Assembly (NCBI RefSeq): GCF_018531495.1
Contig: NZ_JAHDTI010000009.1
Coordinates: 434,001 to 498,000 of the forward strand
Length of the DNA stretch: 64,000 nt
Direction: 5' to 3'
Source: Nonomuraea sediminis
GTDB taxonomy: Bacteria > Actinomycetota > Actinomycetes > Streptosporangiales > Streptosporangiaceae
The notes beneath the pieces were generated by a model. The model was given only the letters and a program-made list of their open reading frames with translations. It made no database searches and was not told where the DNA came from. Each line of letters begins with the position of its first letter. The stretch's first letter is position 1. The translations under genes and the position numbers were made by a program. This document shows positions 60,309-64,000 of this stretch, piece after piece.

Positions 60309-60719
60309 ATGCGTTTCGATACGAAGATCGCCATTGTGGTGCGTTCCGACCTCGCGGTCTGGCAGAAGCTCAACGTCACGGCGTTCCTGGCCAGTGCCGT
60401 GGCCGGCTCCCACCCCGAGACGATCGGCGCGCCCTACCTGGACGGCTCCGGCGTCGAGTACCTGTCGATGTTCCGCCAGCCGGTCCTGGTCTACGGCGCC
60501 TCCTACGACGAGCTCGCCCAGATCAGGGAAAAGGCCAAGTCGCGCGGCCTGGACGTGGCGGTCTACATCGACGAGATGTTCAAGACCGGGCACGACATGG
60601 CCAACCGGGAAACCGTCCAGGCCGTGGAGTCCGCGGACCTGCGCCTGGCCGGCCTGGCCGTCCACGGCCCCAAGAACGCCCTCGACAAGACCCTCAAAGG
60701 CCTCTCCCTGCACCCCTAG
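60309..60719 (+). CDS. DUF2000 family protein
   Basis: A 136-residue cytosolic protein of the DUF2000 family: F-D-T-K-I-A-I-V-V-R-S-D-L-A-V-W-Q-K-L-N-V, then G-A-P-Y-L-D and S-M-F-R-Q-P-V-L-V-Y-G-A. Structures in this family resemble peptidyl-tRNA hydrolase II-like folds, but no activity is established. The ATG at 60309 is used; the TTG at 60303 lies inside the hairpin. The TAG stop shares CTAG with the convergent MarR gene. Confidence 0.82.
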   Translation: MRFDTKIAIVVRSDLAVWQKLNVTAFLASAVAGSHPETIGAPYLDGSGVEYLSMFRQPVLVYGASYDELAQIREKAKSRGLDVAVYIDEMFKTGHDMANRETVQAVESADLRLAGLAVHGPKNALDKTLKGLSLHP

Positions 60720-61210
60720 GGACCGGACTGGGCCGCCCGGATCTCCGGGCTGTGTTCCACCAGGCGGTCCAGGACCGTCTCCGAGATCGTGGCCAGGACC
60801 TGGAGTTGCTCCGGGGTGAGCAGGTCGATGAAGTGGCGGCGCACCGACTCGACGTGATCCGGAGCGGCGGCCTCGATGGCGCGCAGTCCGGCCTCCGTCA
60901 GGACCACCACCGCTCCGCGGCCGTCGGTCTCGCATTCCTCGCGGGTGACCAGGCCACGCTGCTCCATCCGGCTGATGTGCCGTGACAGGCGGCTCTTGGA
61001 CCAGAGCATGCGCTGCGCGAGGCTGGTCAGCCGCCATCGACGCCCCTCCGTGGACGACAGCGCCGACAGCACGTCGTAGTCGGGAGCTGACAGGCCCGAG
61101 TCATGAGCCAGGTCCCGCGTGATCTGCGCTTCCAGCAGCAGGCGCATCCGCCGGTATCCGATCCAGGCCCGCTGCTGCTCGTCGTCCAGCCATCTCGCCT
61201 CGCCGTCCAT
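60716..61210 (-). CDS. MarR-family regulator
   Basis: A 164-residue winged-helix regulator: L-L-E-A-Q-I-T-R-D-L-A-H-D-S-G-L-S-A-P-D-Y-D-V-L, L-T-S-L-A-Q-R-M-L-W-S-K-S-R-L-S-R-H-I-S-R-M-E-Q-R-G-L-V, and the wing C-E-T-D-G-R-G. The ATG at complement 61208-61210 has GGAG; further upstream in-frame codons cross the operator palindrome. It is divergent from the LLM oxidoreductase gene, with a TGTAACC/GGTTACA palindrome between the two, so it likely represses both. Confidence 0.9.
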   Translation of the reverse strand: MDGEARWLDDEQQRAWIGYRRMRLLLEAQITRDLAHDSGLSAPDYDVLSALSSTEGRRWRLTSLAQRMLWSKSRLSRHISRMEQRGLVTREECETDGRGAVVVLTEAGLRAIEAAAPDHVESVRRHFIDLLTPEQLQVLATISETVLDRLVEHSPEIRAAQSGP

Positions 61211-61233
61211 GCTCTCCACCCTAGTCGTTGACG

Positions 61234-61255
61234 TGTAACCAAGTTTTGGGTTACA
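61234..61255. promoter_or_regulatory. MarR-type operator
   Basis: A perfect 7-bp inverted repeat, TGTAACC at 61234-61240 and GGTTACA at 61249-61255, has an 8-bp AT-rich spacer. It is followed by a partly overlapping palindrome TTACATGTAA at 61251-61260. It lies in the 83-bp gap between the divergent MarR and oxidoreductase starts. Confidence 0.7.
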
Positions 61256-61293
61256 TGTAAACCACTTAATCGGACCAGGGAGAGGTGAGTGCG

Positions 61294-62154
61294 ATGTTCG
61301 GGCTCGGGATTTCGCCATCCGCGCAGGCGGGGGCCGATCCGGTGCGGGACGCTCGGGAGGCCGAGGAGCTGGGGTTCGACTTCGTGTCGTGCTCCGACCA
61401 CCCCTCCGGCGCCTCGCCGACGTACGAGGTGTGGACGATGTTGACGTGGGTGGCGGCGGCCACCTCGCGGATCCGATTGGCGACGCGGGTGCTGGGCGTG
61501 CCGTACCGGTCGCCGGCGATGGTGGCCAAGATGGCCGAGTCGCTGCACCGGCTGTCGGGCGGGCGGCTCATTCTCGGGCTGGGCGGGGGCTACTCCGACG
61601 AGGAGTTCCGCGGGTTCGGGCTGGGGGTGCCGACGGCGCGCGAGAAGGTCGACGGGATGGTCGACGCGATCCACATCATCCGCGGGCTGTGGTCGGAGGA
61701 CTCCTTCACCTACAAGGGGCCGAGGTACGGCACCGAGGAGGCCGAGATGTCGCCCAAGCCGGACACGCCGATCCCGATCTGGCTGGGGACGTACGGCAAG
61801 CGCGCCCTCGCCGCCACGGGCCGGCTCGCGGACGGCTGGATCCCGTCGCTCGGGTTCGCACCGCCCGCCGAGGCGGTGGCCATGCGGGCGCGCATCCTCG
61901 AGGCGGCCGCCGAGGCCGGGCGGTCCGCCGAGGACGTCGCCTGCGTGTACAACGTCGCGTTCCGGGTCGGCGCCGAGCAGGCCGACCCCCACACAGTGGC
62001 GGGGTCGGCCGCCGAGGTGGCCGAGCGGCTGCTGGAACTGCAGGCGCTCGGCTTCACCTCGATGAACTTCATGCCCGCCGGACCCGACCCCCGGGAGCAG
62101 GCGGCCCTCCTCGCGCAGGAGGTCCTCCCGGTCCTTCGCGCCGGCGCCTCCTAG
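61294..62154 (+). CDS. LLM-class F420-dependent oxidoreductase
   Basis: A 286-residue luciferase-like monooxygenase-fold protein: R-E-A-E-E-L-G-F-D-F-V-S-C-S-D-H-P at the start, R-I-R-L-A-T-R-V-L-G-V-P-Y-R-S-P, L-S-G-G-R-L-I-L-G-L-G-G-G-Y and P-I-P-I-W-L-G-T-Y-G-K-R. Actinobacterial members often use coenzyme F420; FMN use cannot be excluded. The ATG at 61294 with GGGAGAGG upstream is preferred over GTG 61285. It is divergent from the MarR gene with a shared operator, so probably induced by that regulator's ligand. Confidence 0.88.
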   Translation: MFGLGISPSAQAGADPVRDAREAEELGFDFVSCSDHPSGASPTYEVWTMLTWVAAATSRIRLATRVLGVPYRSPAMVAKMAESLHRLSGGRLILGLGGGYSDEEFRGFGLGVPTAREKVDGMVDAIHIIRGLWSEDSFTYKGPRYGTEEAEMSPKPDTPIPIWLGTYGKRALAATGRLADGWIPSLGFAPPAEAVAMRARILEAAAEAGRSAEDVACVYNVAFRVGAEQADPHTVAGSAAEVAERLLELQALGFTSMNFMPAGPDPREQAALLAQEVLPVLRAGAS

Positions 62155-62963
62155 CTCGGCAGCCATGACGAGCCCGGACGGCGGCGGGTGGCGCGGATCC
62201 GGCGGAGGATGCGGACGGTTTCCTGGGACGTGGGCCGCCAGCCGCACTCGATGAGCGCGTTGGCGACCGTCTCCAGCAGGCGGGACGCGTGGGCGGGGAC
62301 GACGTCGCGGCCCACCGCGATGACCCGCCAGCCGTGGCAGCGCAGCTCCTGGCGGCGGAACTCGTCGCGGCCACGGTCGGTGGCCGAGGTGTGGTGGGCG
62401 CGGCCGTCGTACTCGACCGCCAGCCTGTATCGCTCCCAGCCCAGGTCGAGGTAGGCAACCCTGCCGCCGGTGAGAGAGACGCGGATCTGGGTCGCCGGGC
62501 GCGGGAGGCCGCCGTCGACGAGGATGACGCGCAGCCAGCTCTCCCTGGGCGAGGCGGCGCCCGGGTCGGCCAGGCGGAGGGTGTCGCGCAGGTGACCCAA
62601 GCCGGTGGCCTGCCGCAGCAGCTCGTCGAGGTCGACGCCGCGGCGCAGGAACTGGTCGAGCGCGGCGACCGCGTCGAGCTTCGGCAGCCAGCGGGCGCAG
62701 TCGAGGGCCGTGCGGCCGGGCGTGGTGACGCGGACGCCTCTGTGGTGGGTGACGTCGCGGTCGGGCAGGTGGCCGAGGTGGGTCACACAGTCGGGTCTGG
62801 CCAGGCAGGCGGGCGCCACGACCTCCACGGGCCAGTCGTCCTCGGGGGTGTCGCAGGGCAGGGCGCGCAGGCCCCAGACGTGGGCGGCGGTCCTGCGGCA
62901 CGCCACGGCCGGCGGCACGGCCCTGGTGACGCGCCGGGCGCGCTCCAGAAGGGTGGAGGTCAC
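62151..62963 (-). CDS. DUF559-like protein with putative PD-(D/E)XK nuclease fold
   Basis: A 270-residue protein common in actinobacteria. The N-terminal half is helical and resembles the AbiEi-type regulatory segment (T-A-A-H-V-W-G-L-R-A-L-P; T-P-G-R-T-A-L-D-C-A-R-W). The C-terminal half has E-S-W-L-R-V, a conserved Y-L-D-L-G-W, V-E-Y-D-G-R-A-H-H and E-L-R-C-H-G-W-R-V-I, the very-short-patch-repair/DUF559 nuclease pattern. Its role is unknown; defence or DNA repair has been suggested for the fold. The ATG at complement 62961-62963 is used. Its TAG shares CTAG with the LLM gene. Confidence 0.78.
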   Translation of the reverse strand: MTSTLLERARRVTRAVPPAVACRRTAAHVWGLRALPCDTPEDDWPVEVVAPACLARPDCVTHLGHLPDRDVTHHRGVRVTTPGRTALDCARWLPKLDAVAALDQFLRRGVDLDELLRQATGLGHLRDTLRLADPGAASPRESWLRVILVDGGLPRPATQIRVSLTGGRVAYLDLGWERYRLAVEYDGRAHHTSATDRGRDEFRRQELRCHGWRVIAVGRDVVPAHASRLLETVANALIECGWRPTSQETVRILRRIRATRRRPGSSWLPS

Positions 62964-63014
62964 GCGCCCGAGGATCTCTCGCGCCCCCGTACGGCAGGCC
63001 GCCAGAACCCGATT

Positions 63015-63041
63015 CTGTGGATACCCGGCCGATATCCACAG
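63015..63041. other. 9-bp inverted repeat resembling paired DnaA boxes
   Basis: CTGTGGATA at 63015-63023 and TATCCACAG at 63033-63041 are perfectly inverted with a 9-bp GC spacer. Each arm holds a near-match to the DnaA box (TTATCCACA, one mismatch). It starts 6 bp after the GDP-mannose dehydratase stop, so it may instead be a hairpin ending that transcript; there is no T-run. Confidence 0.5.
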
Positions 63042-63047
63042 GCCGGA

Positions 63048-64000
63048 TCAGGGCCAGGAGCTGTCCTGGTCGGGGTCGCCGCCGTCGGTCAGCAGGCGCA
63101 GGTCCGACTCGACCATCATGGCGATGAGATCGTCGAACGACACCGTCGGCTCCCAGCCCAGCTGCACCCTGGCCTTCTTCGGGTCCGCGCAGAGCAGGTC
63201 GACCTCCGCCGGCCGGTGCAGCGCCTGGTCGACGATCACGTACTGCTCCCAGTCCAGCCCCGCCGCGGTGAAGGCCGCCTGGACGAGCTCGCGGACCGAT
63301 TTCATGCGGCCCGTCCCGATCACGTAGTCCTCGGGTTTCGAGGCCCGCAGCATGAGGTGCATGGCGCGGACGTAGTCGCCGGCGAAGCCCCAGTCGCGGC
63401 GCGCCTCCAGGTTGCCCAGGCGCAGCTCGGTGGCCAGGCCGAGCTTGATGCGGGCCACCCCGAGCGTGACCTTGCGGGTGACGAACTCCGCGCCGCGCCG
63501 GGGCGACTCGTGGTTGAACAGGATCCCCGAGACCGCGAACATCCCGTACGACTCGCGGTAGTTCTGCGTGAGGAAGTGCCCGTACGCCTTGGCCACGCCG
63601 TACGGCGAGCGAGGGTGGAACCCGGTGGACTCGTTCTGCGGCGTCTCCGTGACCTGGCCGAACATCTCGGACGACGAAGCCTGGTAGAAGCGGATGTTTC
63701 CGACAGCCGAGGAAACCCCCCGCGACACCCCGGAACACACCCGGATCGCCTCGAGCATCCGCAGCACGCCCATCCCGGTCACCTCGGCCGTGAGCTCGGC
63801 CTGCTCCCACGACATGGGCACGAACGAGATGGCCCCCAGGTTGTACACCTCGTCGGGCTGGACCCGCTCCACCGCCGAGATCAGCGACCCCTGGTCGAGC
63901 AGGTCTCCGCGCACCACCTGGACGTCGGACAGCAGCTTCCGCATCCGCGACACGCGCGGGTTGGCCTGGCCGCGGGCCAGCCCCCACACCTCGTACCCCT
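63048..64000 (-). CDS. gmd: GDP-mannose 4,6-dehydratase, 5' end outside window
   Basis: 317 codons of a short-chain epimerase/dehydratase that runs off the right edge, lacking only the N-terminal cofactor loop. It shows Y-N-L-G-A-I-S-F-V, S-S-S-E-M-F-G, catalytic S-P-Y-G-V-A-K-A-Y (Tyr/Lys) and N-H-E-S-P-R-R-G, all diagnostic of GMD. It makes GDP-4-keto-6-deoxy-mannose for surface glycan or natural-product sugars. A Ser/Gly-rich short insert near V-S-R-G-V-S-S-A-V-G is unusual. The partner gene should lie to the right of the window. Confidence 0.93.
   Translation of the reverse strand, partial: GYEVWGLARGQANPRVSRMRKLLSDVQVVRGDLLDQGSLISAVERVQPDEVYNLGAISFVPMSWEQAELTAEVTGMGVLRMLEAIRVCSGVSRGVSSAVGNIRFYQASSSEMFGQVTETPQNESTGFHPRSPYGVAKAYGHFLTQNYRESYGMFAVSGILFNHESPRRGAEFVTRKVTLGVARIKLGLATELRLGNLEARRDWGFAGDYVRAMHLMLRASKPEDYVIGTGRMKSVRELVQAAFTAAGLDWEQYVIVDQALHRPAEVDLLCADPKKARVQLGWEPTVSFDDLIAMMVESDLRLLTDGGDPDQDSSWP

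Noticed and set aside
63015..63041. Replication origin
   Set aside because: Only two near-match boxes occur, with no AT-rich unwinding region and no dnaA or dnaN gene in the window.

Overview
This window is a high-GC actinobacterial chromosome segment. Genes show strong G/C bias at third codon positions, GTG/TTG starts are common, and many stop/start overlaps (ATGA, GTGA, TGATG) indicate translational coupling. The family mix (GlgE pathway, AfsR/SARP regulator, Ser/Thr kinase with a beta-propeller, F420-type LLM oxidoreductase, KstR/igr steroid genes) suggests a filamentous actinomycete, perhaps Streptosporangiales. That placement is inference, not shown by a marker gene.

Layout. (1) 1-3259: end of glgE, then treS and maltokinase, the trehalose-to-alpha-glucan pathway; its partner glgB lies apart at 15.1-17.3 kb. 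(2) 3.3-14.9 kb, between these halves: a LysE exporter, a small membrane protein with a two-component system, an imine-reductase-like enzyme beside a 995-aa SARP/NB-ARC/TPR regulator, a split copper-amine-oxidase-like pair with an altered cofactor motif, a Tat-exported PhoX-like protein, two membrane proteins and a NUDIX hydrolase. (3) 17.3-23.1 kb: two tandem secreted subtilisin-like proteases sharing an unrecognised C-terminal domain, then SppA. (4) 23.2-33.0 kb: a kinase/beta-propeller receptor, a flavin reductase, a four-gene osmoprotectant-type ABC transporter, a sigma-like protein with a C-terminal membrane anchor and a DUF981 protein.

(5) 33.0-40.5 kb: an igr-type steroid side-chain operon (ligase, fadE28, fadE29, chsH2, chsH1, ltp2) divergent from a KstR-like TetR repressor. 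Two more KstR-type sites lie upstream of fadA5 (44.2 kb) and a CYP125/142-like P450 (56.7 kb), so the three loci form an apparent regulon with other genes between. (6) 41.1-48.7 kb: GlxA-type regulator, quinone-oxidoreductase-like enzyme, SnoaL-fused ECF sigma factor, metallo-beta-lactamase-fold hydrolase, FadR-type GntR regulator, a LigD phosphoesterase fused to a ligase domain lacking its lysine, and a TMEM175-like channel. (7) 48.8-56.3 kb: a coupled 6-deoxysugar operon (FAH hydrolase, L-fuconate dehydratase, SDR, sugar ABC transporter, mutarotase, aldo/keto reductase). Its promoter carries the same palindrome that overlaps the gntR start region, which suggests this GntR controls it. (8) 57.9-64.0 kb: AraC, ArsR-like and MarR regulators with SRPBCC, DUF2000, LLM oxidoreductase, a DUF559-like protein and a partial GDP-mannose 4,6-dehydratase.

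Structure not explained by genes: a dispersed intergenic element of about 104 bp occurs four times (23.1, 26.8, 34.3 and 40.7 kb). Two copies flank the kinase gene, one splits chsH1 from ltp2, and one abuts a 25-bp tandem array. Other items are a ~95-residue low-complexity insert in the steroid ligase, a hairpin enclosing a ribosome binding site, and convergent gene pairs that end in shared or abutting palindromic stop codons. No rRNA, tRNA, CRISPR array or insertion-sequence transposase was seen.
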